DNA of 64,000 nucleotides from Caulobacter sp. NIBR2454 (lineage in GTDB: Bacteria; Pseudomonadota; Alphaproteobacteria; Caulobacterales; Caulobacteraceae): contig NZ_CP114871.1 in assembly GCF_027474405.1 (NCBI RefSeq), positions 1,559,001 to 1,623,000 on the forward strand. Direction: 5' to 3'. The position numbers and the translations under genes are program-made. The notes under the pieces were generated by a model. That model was not told the DNA's origin. It was given only the letters and a program-made list of their open reading frames with translations, and did not search any database. Shown piece after piece: positions 55,201-62,875 of this stretch. How positions within the stretch are numbered: the stretch's first letter is position 1; each line of letters opens with the position of its first letter.

Positions 55201-56463
55201 GGCAATTTCGGCGCTCAGGGCGAGATCAAATCGCTTTGGGACCTGCTGATCGGGGGTGAGCGCACCCTGGCCGGCAAGGTGGATATCAACGGCACGCTGG
55301 GCGGCACGCTGGCCGATCCGCGCCTGGTGGGCGACGCCGCCATGACCGGGGGCGCCTTTGACGACGGTCCCACGGGACTGAAGCTGCAGAACGTCACCCT
55401 GCGCGCCAATCTGGCCGACAACGCCATCGACGTCAGCCAAGCCTCGGCCGCCGACGGGCGCGGCGGCACAATCTCCGGCGGGGGACGGATCAATCTGCGG
55501 CGCGACGCGGCGTCGAGCTTCCGTCTGGACCTCAAGCAGTTTCGACTGATCGATAACGACCTGGCGACCGCCTCGGCTAGCGGTCAGGCGACCGTCGAGC
55601 GCGGCGCGGACGGCAAGGTGCGGCTGGCGGGCGACCTGACCATCGACCAGGGTGAAATCTCGGCCGACACCGTCACCCCGCCCAGCGTACCCACCATCGA
55701 GGTGGTGGAGCGCAACAAGCCGCGCGCCGATCGCCGCGATCTTCAGGCCCGTGCATCCAGCCCCGGCTTTGCTCTCGACGTAAATCTCAAGGCGCCGCGC
55801 CGGGTGTTCGTGCGCGGCCGTGGCCTGGATGTGGAGCTGTCGCTGAACGCCCACATCGGCGGCTTCAGCAACCGTCCGGACCTGACGGGGGAGGCCCGGG
55901 TCGTGCGGGGCGACTATGACTTCGCCGGCAAGCGGTTCGAATTCGACACGCGTGGCGTGGTCTATCTGGCCAGCTCGCCCGAGCGCATCCGCCTGGACCT
56001 GTCTGCGACGCGCGAGGACCCGACCCTGACCGCCGTGGTCCGCATCCTTGGCACGGCCGCCAAGCCGGAGATCACCCTGACCTCGACGCCACAGCTGCCC
56101 AATGATGAGGTGCTGTCGCAGGTGCTGTTCGGCGCCTCGGCCTCGCAGCTGTCGCCTCTGGAGGCCGCTCAGCTGGCTTCCGCCCTGGCGGCGCTGTCAG
56201 GGGGCGGCGGGTTCGACGTGATCGGCGGCCTGCGCAATCTGGCGGGCCTGGATCGGCTGTCCTTCGCGGGCGACGCGGCGGGCATGACGGTGGCGGGCGG
56301 CAAGTACATCACCGACGACGTCTATCTGGAACTGATCGGCGGCGGACGCGAAGGCCCGGCGGCGCAGGTCGAATGGCGGGTACGTCGGGCCCTGGCCATC
56401 GTTTCTCGCCTGAGCAGCCAAGGCGACAACCGTCTGTCGGTGCGCTGGCGCCGCGATTACTGA
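52276..56463 (+). CDS. tamB: translocation/assembly module protein TamB (DUF490)
   Basis: A 1395-residue, mainly beta-repeat protein bridging the periplasm. An N-terminal membrane anchor (about 32-55, FWMLLAAIVVVVLTATASLVV) is followed by a long run of beta-taco repeats. The C-terminal DUF490 domain (about 1010-1395) contains GGFSNRPDLTGEARVVRGDYDFAGKRFEFDTRGVV and ILGTAAKPEITLTSTPQLPNDEVLSQVLFG, ending in a phosphate-like basic tail. TTG start overlaps the tamA stop. Similar long TamB/AsmA proteins carry phospholipid. No interrupting stop occurs across 4.2 kb. Confidence 0.93.
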   Translation: MTDAPPTPPSEDAVAEAVEAVKKVGRSPTFWMLLAAIVVVVLTATASLVVRYGVVSTPGRMFIEARANGLKLGRIGRLKVEGIQGDIWKSFTIRKLSIVDDKGPWLEARNVGVDWTYPALFVRRFQADSITADRVTIIRRPTLSPKSGQPSKALPLSFDIDSMAFRLETLPAFSQQRGLYDVSGDLEIERLGGRRGSLQARSQMHQGDFLRLRFDLGAKDTLLVDAQAKEAAGGAIAGSLGLPANEAFLLDAKASGAMRQGRFDVVARSGNVTPLSAQGAWTPEGGRAEGRAILSSSRLLDRVVRMFGPTASFAIAGRKASDGFFDLDGRLKAENLRLSLNGGADLGKRLTDRDGVKVSLDVQDMSRLTATPELGRTRYNGLLKGDAKAWSLNGDVVADGASLLGLTLARVEGPLSLARERGEFTIDGDLAGSGGRGAGLIPTLMGARPKARFEGARLADGRLLMRRVRIDGAGIRVEGEGQRSLLGGLSFKGDADVTNLAAARANASGRVSGKWSASQSSAGKPWVFTVDARGANFAAGFGELDRLLGADPRFTMKGSYAEGRVTLGDSKLAGAAATASAAGVIGPAGALQLKLDWTATGPFRIGSLELAGKAKGDGAVSGRLSQPKAALTADFESIDVPRLKLTNAHVVLTFAQGAANTDGAIAITADSEYGPARARSDFRFAPGGMEFSGLDADAGGVKAQGDMSLRRGRPASADLTLAIGPGALLQEGTINGTALIADSAGGPRAKLDLKADNAVPKGSDVWLRRAEIRADGPLDRLPFSITANGDARPGRWNLNGSGLLSDLPEGYGLAFDGGGRLGRGEVKTTETAQLRFGGPRQTARLRLAVGAGRADIDGVLSDAGAELKAVLTSVSLGTLNEDLAGEVDARLSLQGQGSNLSGDLDANLRGARQRGAPVRVGIDGQVKAGLRGDTLTVQASAANLQGLQSHAELVLPVDASAKPLRLAINRQKPVRGNFGAQGEIKSLWDLLIGGERTLAGKVDINGTLGGTLADPRLVGDAAMTGGAFDDGPTGLKLQNVTLRANLADNAIDVSQASAADGRGGTISGGGRINLRRDAASSFRLDLKQFRLIDNDLATASASGQATVERGADGKVRLAGDLTIDQGEISADTVTPPSVPTIEVVERNKPRADRRDLQARASSPGFALDVNLKAPRRVFVRGRGLDVELSLNAHIGGFSNRPDLTGEARVVRGDYDFAGKRFEFDTRGVVYLASSPERIRLDLSATREDPTLTAVVRILGTAAKPEITLTSTPQLPNDEVLSQVLFGASASQLSPLEAAQLASALAALSGGGGFDVIGGLRNLAGLDRLSFAGDAAGMTVAGGKYITDDVYLELIGGGREGPAAQVEWRVRRALAIVSRLSSQGDNRLSVRWRRDY

Positions 56464-56631
56464 CGTCCAGGGTGACCTCCGCGCGCCGGCGATCAGGAGG
56501 CGGGGTCGACCGGCGATCTCCCACAGGCTAGAACAGGGGAGTCGGTGACGTTTCGTCTTGCGCCATTCCGGGCGTCGCCAAGTGCAACCCGCGTTGACCT
56601 GGTCCGCGGCAATGGCGTTGCAAGGTCTCGC

Positions 56632-57885
56632 ATGCGTTTGTCGCCCGACGAACAGCGCGTTCTGGATTCCATCGCCGACCGGGGCCGTGACATCGTCGGC
56701 CGCGCGGTGGACTGGTGCGCGGTCAATTCCGGAAGCCGAAACCTGGAAGGACTGGAGCGCCAGCGCGCTTTGCTGATCGAGGCTTTCGCCGCCCTGCCGA
56801 GCGCCCCTGTCGACATACCGCTCAGCGCGTCTTCCGACATCGGCGCCGATGGCGCCCTGCGTCAGCAGGCCCACCCCAGCGCGATCGCCGTGATTGTTCG
56901 CCCCGAGGCGCCAGTGCAGGTCGTGCTGACGGGCCACTACGACACTGTCTATCCTGCCGACACCGCCTTCCAGACCGTAGCCACCCGCCCCGACGGCGCG
57001 CTGCATGGTCCCGGCGTCGCCGACATGAAGGGCGGCATCAGCGTCATGCTGGCGGCGCTCGAGGCGTTGGAGGCGCACCCCGCCGCCGCCAACCTTGGCT
57101 ATCGCGTGCTGCTATCGCCGGACGAAGAGATCGGCTCGCTGGCGTCCGCGCCCGTGCTGGCCGAATTTGCCGCCTTGGGCCACGTAGGCATGACCTATGA
57201 GCCCGCACTGTCGGACGGGACTTTGGCAGGAGCGCGCAAGGGTTCGGGAAACTTTCACGCGGTCATCCACGGCCGCGCCGCCCATGCCGGTCGCGACTTC
57301 GCCCTGGGCCGCAACGCCATCACCGCCGCCGCCCGGATCGTTGGAGCGCTGGACGCCCTGAATGGCCAGCGCGAAGGCGTGACGGTCAATGTCGCCAAGA
57401 TCGACGGCGGCTCGCCTCTGAACATGGTGCCGGACGTGGCGGTGGTGCGCTTCAACGTTCGCTTCCCGGACGCCGATGCCGGCGAGTGGGCTCAGGCGGC
57501 CATCACCGAGGCGATCAAGGCGGGGCAGGGCGATGACCTGCACATCCACCTGCATGGCGGCTTCACCCGTCCCGCCAAGCCGATGAACGCCGCCCAGTCG
57601 CAGCTGTTCGAGGCCGTCCGTGAGGCCGGCGCGCTCCTCGGTCAGGAGATCGCGTGGAAGCCGTCTGGCGGGGTGTGCGAGGGCAACAACCTGTTCGCCT
57701 CGGGCCTGCCCAATGTCGACACGCTCGGCGTTCGCGGCGGCGATATCCACAGCGAGAACGAGTTCGCCTGGCCCGACAGCTTTGTCGAGCGCGCGCAGCT
57801 GTCGGCCCTGATCCTGATGAAACTCGCCCAGGGCGAGATCGACGGCCCCGCCATTCGCGCGGCCATGTCCCTGCGTACGGAGTAG
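56632..57885 (+). CDS. M20 family metallohydrolase (DapE/carboxypeptidase G2-like)
   Basis: A 417-residue zinc hydrolase from the ATG at 56632 (RLSPDEQRVLDSIADRGRDI). Zinc ligands and catalytic acids are in TGHYDTVYP (H, D), HGPGVADMKGG, LSPDEEIGS (EE), and the late DIHSENEF motif. The open frame to a GTG at 56545 adds 29 residues with a G-rich ribosome-binding site and cannot be excluded. It is followed five bases after its stop by astA and then astD. It may take the part of AstE (succinylglutamate desuccinylase), because DapE-type M20 enzymes cut N-succinyl groups; this is inference. Confidence 0.85.
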   Translation: MRLSPDEQRVLDSIADRGRDIVGRAVDWCAVNSGSRNLEGLERQRALLIEAFAALPSAPVDIPLSASSDIGADGALRQQAHPSAIAVIVRPEAPVQVVLTGHYDTVYPADTAFQTVATRPDGALHGPGVADMKGGISVMLAALEALEAHPAAANLGYRVLLSPDEEIGSLASAPVLAEFAALGHVGMTYEPALSDGTLAGARKGSGNFHAVIHGRAAHAGRDFALGRNAITAAARIVGALDALNGQREGVTVNVAKIDGGSPLNMVPDVAVVRFNVRFPDADAGEWAQAAITEAIKAGQGDDLHIHLHGGFTRPAKPMNAAQSQLFEAVREAGALLGQEIAWKPSGGVCEGNNLFASGLPNVDTLGVRGGDIHSENEFAWPDSFVERAQLSALILMKLAQGEIDGPAIRAAMSLRTE

Positions 57886-57890
57886 CGTTC

Positions 57891-58895
57891 ATGCTGGTGG
57901 TGCGGCCTGCTGGGCCTTCCGACTATGAATCCCTGATGGAGCTGGCCGTGCTGTCCGGGCGCGGCTTCACCAGCCTGCCGGAGGACGAGCCGACCCTGCG
58001 TGAGCGGCTGGAACTGTCCAAGGCGAGCTTCGACGCGACCGTGGCCCCGGTGGAGGCCTGGTACACACTGATGCTCGAGGAGACCGACACCGGCCAGGTG
58101 GAGGGCGTGGCGGGCGTAAAGGCCGCCGTCGGCCTGAAGCGGCCATTCTTTTCATTCCGCGTCGTCACCCTGGCGCAGTCGTCACCGGTCCTGGAGATGC
58201 GATTCGATCACAAGGCTCTGGTGCTGGTGAACGAGTGCGCCGGCTGGTCGGAGGTCGGGTCTCTGTTCCTGCGCCCCGAACGCCGCAAGGGCGGGGCGGG
58301 GCGTCTGCTGGCCCAGTCGCGCTACATGCTGATCGGGGCGGAGCCGGAACGCTTCGCCGAGATGGTGCTGGCCGAGCTGCGCGGCTGGTTCGATGAGGAC
58401 GGCTCGTGCCCCTTCTGGGACCATGTGGCCGCGCGGTTTTTCCGCCTGCCGTTCGATCAGGCCGACCTGATGAGCGCCTCGACCAACGGCCAGTTCATCC
58501 TCGACCTGTCGCCACGACACCCGATCTATACCGAGCTGCTGCCCCAGGCGGCGTGCGAGGCCATCGGCCGAGTCCACCGCGAGGGCGAGGCCGCGCGGGC
58601 GATGCTGGAGCGAGAGGGCTTCCGGTATCAGGGTCTGGTGGATCTGTTCGACGCCGGCCCCACGGTCTCGGCCCCTCGCGACGACATCCGCACCGTCCGC
58701 GAGGCTAAGGTGATGAAGATCGCGGCCGGCGATGACGGCTTTGGCGAGGAACTGCTGGTCTCCACCAGCCGCATCGGCGGTTTCCGCGCCGTACGCAGCG
58801 CCGTGCTCATCGACGGCGACCGGGCGATCCTGTCACGCGAGGCGATCGACGCCTTGGGCGTGCGCGAAGGCGACAATGTGCGGGTGAAGGCATGA
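57891..58895 (+). CDS. astA: arginine N-succinyltransferase AstA
   Basis: First step of the arginine succinyltransferase (AST) pathway: succinylates L-arginine with succinyl-CoA. A 334-residue protein with MLVVRPAGPSDYESLMELAVLSG at the start, a GNAT-like core, FRVVTLAQSSPVLEMRF, VNECAGWSEVGSLFLRPERRKGG, and FWDHVAARFFRLPFDQADLMSASTNGQFI. The full frame opens at 57654, but that segment shadows the upstream gene; the ATG at 57891 fits the family. It overlaps astD by four bases (ATGA). Confidence 0.95.
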   Translation: MLVVRPAGPSDYESLMELAVLSGRGFTSLPEDEPTLRERLELSKASFDATVAPVEAWYTLMLEETDTGQVEGVAGVKAAVGLKRPFFSFRVVTLAQSSPVLEMRFDHKALVLVNECAGWSEVGSLFLRPERRKGGAGRLLAQSRYMLIGAEPERFAEMVLAELRGWFDEDGSCPFWDHVAARFFRLPFDQADLMSASTNGQFILDLSPRHPIYTELLPQAACEAIGRVHREGEAARAMLEREGFRYQGLVDLFDAGPTVSAPRDDIRTVREAKVMKIAAGDDGFGEELLVSTSRIGGFRAVRSAVLIDGDRAILSREAIDALGVREGDNVRVKA

Positions 58896-60301
58896 CCACG
58901 TTCCAGTCCATCGATCCGGCCACCGGCGACGTCGTCTGGGAAGGCGCCGCCGCCAGCGCGCCCGAGGTCGCCGCCGCGGTCGACGCGGCGCGCAAGGCGT
59001 TCCAGCCCTGGGCCGACCTGCCGCGCACCGAGCGGATCGCCGCCATGCGCCGTTACAAGGCCGCGCTGGACGCCCGCAAGGACGCCTTCGCCGAGGCCCT
59101 GTCGCGCGAAACGGGCAAGGCGCTGTGGGAGACCAAGGCCGAACTCGGCTCCATGATGGCCAAGGTCGATGTCTCCATCGCCGCCTATGACGAACGGACG
59201 GGCGAGCGTGAGAACGCCATGCCGTTCGGCCGTTCGGTCCTGCGTCACCGCCCGCATGGGGTGATGGCGGTGCTGGGTCCGTTCAACTTCCCCGGCCATC
59301 TGCCGAACGGCCATATCGTGCCGGCGCTGTTGGCGGGCGACACGGTGGTGTTCAAGCCGTCCGAGGAGACGCCGCTGGCCGGCCAGCTGCTGGTCGAGGC
59401 GCTGGAGGCCGCCGACCTGCCCAAGGGCGTGGTCAATCTGGTGCAGGGCGGCCGTGAGACGGGCCAGGCGCTGATCGAACAGCACATCGACGGTCTGCTG
59501 TTCACCGGCTCCGCCCAGGCCGGCGCCTATTTCCGCCGTGCTTTCGCTGACCGGCCCGATGTGATCCTGGCCCTGGAGCTAGGGGGCAACAATCCGCTCG
59601 TGGCGTGGGATGTCGCCGACCCTCAGGCCGCCGCGGGCCACATCATCCAGTCGGCCTTCATCACCACGGGCCAGCGCTGCTCCTGCGCGCGCCGCCTGAT
59701 CGTGCCGCAGGGCGGGGCGGGAGATGCGGTGGTCGAGGCGGTTCTGGCACTGACGGAACGCCTGCGTATCGGCGCCTGGAACGACGCCGAGGAGCCCTTC
59801 ATGGGCCCCCTGATCTCAGCTCGCGCCGCGGACGCTGCGCGCGAGGCGGCTGATCGCATGGGCGGGAAGGTGATCCGCGCTACTGGACTGGTGGAAGGTC
59901 GCAGTGACGCTTTTATCGCGCCTGGCGTCATCGACGTCACGGGCGTCGAGGTCGCTGATGAAGAGATTTTCGCGCCGATCCTGCAGGTCCGCCGCGCCGC
60001 TGATTTCGAAGACGCGATCGCCCATGCCAACGCCACGCGATATGGTCTCTCCGCAGGGCTTATCAGTGATAATTCAAATCGTTGGGAGCATTTCCTGAAG
60101 CGCATTCGCGCCGGCGTCGCCAACTGGAACCGTCCGACCACGGGGGCGGCCGGCTCGGCGCCGTTCGGCGGTCTTGGCGCATCGGGAAATCATCGGCCCA
60201 GCGCTTACTACGCGGCGGACTATTGCGCCTATCCCGTCGCCAGCTTCGAGGCCGATGTCGTGGCCAACACCCTTGGCGAGATCAGGGGGCTGAAGGCCTA
60301 A
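58892..60301 (+). CDS. astD: N-succinylglutamate 5-semialdehyde dehydrogenase AstD
   Basis: A 469-residue aldehyde dehydrogenase. It has GPFNFPGHLPNGHIVPALLAGD in the cofactor-binding region, LELGGNNP with the glutamate general base, and GQRCSCARRLIVP with the catalytic cysteine, followed by GPLISARAAD. These plus the link to astA support succinylglutamate semialdehyde as substrate. It shares a CTAA stop overlap with the LytTR gene. astB, astC and astE are not in the window. Confidence 0.94.
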   Translation: MTTFQSIDPATGDVVWEGAAASAPEVAAAVDAARKAFQPWADLPRTERIAAMRRYKAALDARKDAFAEALSRETGKALWETKAELGSMMAKVDVSIAAYDERTGERENAMPFGRSVLRHRPHGVMAVLGPFNFPGHLPNGHIVPALLAGDTVVFKPSEETPLAGQLLVEALEAADLPKGVVNLVQGGRETGQALIEQHIDGLLFTGSAQAGAYFRRAFADRPDVILALELGGNNPLVAWDVADPQAAAGHIIQSAFITTGQRCSCARRLIVPQGGAGDAVVEAVLALTERLRIGAWNDAEEPFMGPLISARAADAAREAADRMGGKVIRATGLVEGRSDAFIAPGVIDVTGVEVADEEIFAPILQVRRAADFEDAIAHANATRYGLSAGLISDNSNRWEHFLKRIRAGVANWNRPTTGAAGSAPFGGLGASGNHRPSAYYAADYCAYPVASFEADVVANTLGEIRGLKA

Positions 60302-61071
60302 GCGCGGCGCAGGCGCGCCGTCGCCTCTGGGAAGCGGCGCGACAGCGGCGCCTCCAGTGCGCCCAGCTCTACGGTGTAATCGCCGGACCCGTCCGGACGC
60401 AGGCCGGTGACCCGCGTCGGGTTGACCAGCCAAGAGCGATGGGTGCGGGTGAAGCCAAGCTTCTCCTCCAGCGCGGCGAGAGAGCTGCGCATCAAAGGCC
60501 GCCGCCCGTCCGACAGGATGAACTCGGCGTAGTTGCCGGCCGCCGTGATCGCCAGGATGTCGGCGACCTCTACGCGGACGAGGCGGGAGCCGTCCATGAT
60601 GTCAAATGTGCTGGCGGCGGTCGCCGTCGCGGAGCGACGCCGCAGGACCATCACGCCCCAGAATATCCCGCTCAGGATCGCGTACCCGATGATGTCCTTG
60701 CGAAGCTCGTAGAAATAGCGAGTCAGCGGACCAAATTCGTAGGTGCGTCCGAGGGCGCCGTAGATCAGCTCTCGAAGGCCCACGAAGATCGCGACGTGCG
60801 GGATGGAATAGGCCAGGGCGCCAACTGCGTGAACGGCCAGCAGTTGCGGCCCTGTCCGACGGCGCATGACCGACCATCGCACCGCGGCCCAGACGATCAG
60901 CATGGCGATCATGTTGCTGACCGCGCTGGTATATTCCCAGATCGCCGGCCAGATCAGGTCGATCTTCGCGTCGTCGGCGGTGGAGAACACATTGACGGTG
61001 GTGGTGGCCCAAACCGCGGCGGTGGCGATCAGCCAGCCGATCAGCAAATCGCGTCTGTCCTCGCCGCTCAT
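60298..61071 (-). CDS. membrane-bound LytTR-domain transcriptional regulator
   Basis: From the ATG at 61071 a 257-residue protein. Four membrane helices lie in the N-terminal half (about 10-150: LLIGWLIATAAVWATTTVNVF, then ISMIAMLIVWAAVRW-like, and so on). A C-terminal LytTR DNA-binding domain (about 160-255) shows VEVADILAITAAGNYAEFILSDG, RSSLAALEEKLGFTRTHRSWLVNP and VTGLRPDGSGDYTVEL. The open frame continues to a GTG at 61212, which would be only 5 bases from the divergent gene's start, so I prefer the ATG; the end is open to debate. LytTR proteins with membrane sensors often regulate adjacent genes, here the acyltransferase gene. Confidence 0.85.
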   Translation of the reverse strand: MSGEDRRDLLIGWLIATAAVWATTTVNVFSTADDAKIDLIWPAIWEYTSAVSNMIAMLIVWAAVRWSVMRRRTGPQLLAVHAVGALAYSIPHVAIFVGLRELIYGALGRTYEFGPLTRYFYELRKDIIGYAILSGIFWGVMVLRRRSATATAASTFDIMDGSRLVRVEVADILAITAAGNYAEFILSDGRRPLMRSSLAALEEKLGFTRTHRSWLVNPTRVTGLRPDGSGDYTVELGALEAPLSRRFPEATARLRRA

Positions 61072-61217
61072 CCCCCAGAAGCCGCCGCTCGTCCCGGAGG
61101 CGGGCGGACTGTCCCGCCGATCACGGCTCGCGCCGCGCCGTTCGTCCCTGAACGCTTTCGCGCCGGGGAGGATCACGGCTTGTTCGGACGAACGCTGTTC
61201 AGACCCGGACACTTGAA

Positions 61218-62396
61218 ATGACGACCCCGACTATCGACCGCCGCGCGGACCTCGACTGGATCCGTGTGGGGGCCTTCTTCCTGCTGATTCTGTACCACGT
61301 GGGCATGTACTATGTGCCCTGGGACTTCCACATAAAGACCGCGCATCCGGTCGCGTGGCTAGAGCCGGTGATGCTGTTCACCAACCCCTGGCGGCTGACC
61401 CTGCTGTTCCTGGTGTCAGGCGCCGCGACACGCTTCTTGGCCGACAAGATGACGCCGGGCGCCTTCACCGGCAAACGGGTGATGCGCCTGCTGCCGCCGC
61501 TGGTCTTCGCCATGCTGGTGATCGTGCCGCCCCAGTCCTACTACGAGATCGTGGAGCAGGTGCCGCATATGGTCGAGCCCTATGGCGCCTTCTGGATCAA
61601 GTACGTGACGGCGTCGGGCAACTGGTGCGACGCCGACGGCTGCCTGATAACGCCGACCTGGAACCACATGTGGTTCGTGGCGTATCTGCTTGTCTATACG
61701 GTGATCCTGGGAGCCCTGCTGTTTCTGAGCGGCGGCGCCCTGCGGGCTCTGGGCGACAGACTTGATGGCGCTCTCAAGGGGCCGCTGCTTCTGGTCTTGC
61801 CGATCCTGTTCCTGGGCCTGATCCGCCTGTGGCTGCTGCCGCGCTTCGAGATCACCCATGCGCTGGTCGATGACTGGTACAACCACGCGCTGTCGTTCAG
61901 CGCCTTCCTGTTCGGGTTCTTGACCGCAAAGTCCGCGCGCATCCATGACGGCTTCATCCGCTGGCGTTGGGTGGCCCTGGGCCTGGCCCTGGCCAGCTAT
62001 GTGGGCGTCGCTGCCTTTTCCTGGGTCCATCGCGAGGCGAGCGTGCCCCCGCCCGAGGCCATTCGCAGCGTCATGCGCTTCGTGTACGCCACCGACCAAT
62101 GGTGCTTCATCGCCGCCATCCTGGGGTTCGGCGCGCTGCATCTGAACAAGGGCGGACCGGTTCTGCGCTACCTGACGGTGGCGGTGTTTCCGTTCTACAT
62201 CATCCACCAGACCCTGATCATCGTCGTGGCCCATAACCTGGCCAAGGCCGGCCTGCCTTTGGGTTTGGAGGCGATTATCCTGATCGCTGCGACCTTTGCG
62301 GGCTGCTTTGCGACCTACGAGATCGTGCGCCGCATTCCGGTGGTGGACGTGCTGTTCGGGCTTCGGCCTCAGCCGCGAAAGGATGTCAGTGGCTGA
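61218..62396 (+). CDS. acyltransferase 3 family membrane protein (OpgC-like)
   Basis: A 392-residue integral membrane protein with about ten helices. It starts RRADLDWIRVGAFFLLILYHVGMYYVPWDFH, the family N-terminus with the conserved R and H (arginine in WIRVGAF, histidine in YHVG). It has an NHMWFVAYLLVYTV segment and the late VAVFPFYIIHQTLIIV block. Such enzymes transfer acyl groups to periplasmic glucans, polysaccharides or lipids. It is divergent from a membrane LytTR regulator, which may control it. No strong ribosome-binding site precedes the ATG. Overlaps the hspQ 3' end by 11 bases. Confidence 0.88.
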   Translation: MTTPTIDRRADLDWIRVGAFFLLILYHVGMYYVPWDFHIKTAHPVAWLEPVMLFTNPWRLTLLFLVSGAATRFLADKMTPGAFTGKRVMRLLPPLVFAMLVIVPPQSYYEIVEQVPHMVEPYGAFWIKYVTASGNWCDADGCLITPTWNHMWFVAYLLVYTVILGALLFLSGGALRALGDRLDGALKGPLLLVLPILFLGLIRLWLLPRFEITHALVDDWYNHALSFSAFLFGFLTAKSARIHDGFIRWRWVALGLALASYVGVAAFSWVHREASVPPPEAIRSVMRFVYATDQWCFIAAILGFGALHLNKGGPVLRYLTVAVFPFYIIHQTLIIVVAHNLAKAGLPLGLEAIILIAATFAGCFATYEIVRRIPVVDVLFGLRPQPRKDVSG

Positions 62397-62715
62397 TGCG
62401 CGGCCTTAGCCGATACATGCCCGGCTCGAAGCTCTCGAACAGGGTGTCGGTCTGCGGGTGGACCACCGGTTCACCCGTGTCGTCCGCCAGCAGGTTCTGC
62501 TCGGAGACATACGCGACGTAGGCGTTCTGATCGTTCTCGGCCAGCAGGTGGTAGAAGGGCTGGTCCTTGGATGGGCGAACCTCCGGCGGGATCGACAGCC
62601 ACCACTCCTCGGTATTGGAGAATTCGGGATCGACATCGAAGATCACGCCCCGGAAAGGAAAGATCCGGTGCTTGACCACTTGTCCGATCGCGAATTTGGC
62701 GAGGCGTGTATTCAT
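62386..62715 (-). CDS. hspQ: heat-shock protein HspQ (YccV-like hemimethylated-DNA-binding family)
   Basis: A 109-residue cytoplasmic protein: AKFAIGQVVKHRIFPFRGVIFDVDPEFSN, EEWWLSIPPEVRPSKDQPFYHLLAEN, then AYVAYVSEQNLL and GEPVVHPQTDTLFE. These are the HspQ/YccV blocks. In enterobacteria it modulates Lon and DnaA stability. The ATG at 62715 (AGAGGT upstream) is preferred; the frame to 62877 has no homology at its start. It stands convergent with the acyltransferase gene. Confidence 0.93.
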   Translation of the reverse strand: MNTRLAKFAIGQVVKHRIFPFRGVIFDVDPEFSNTEEWWLSIPPEVRPSKDQPFYHLLAENDQNAYVAYVSEQNLLADDTGEPVVHPQTDTLFESFEPGMYRLRPRISH

Positions 62716-62875
62716 GACCTCTATAATCAACCACGTTTCACCTGACTGAAACCTGAACGTAAGCGTGCTGTCGCACTTCGCAAGCGCGGCGCCGCTTTCG
62801 GCGGCGGCGATGCGTGATAAGGTCGCTGTCGAAACGAGGCGCCGGCACTGGCGCCTGCAAGACAGGTATTGCTCC

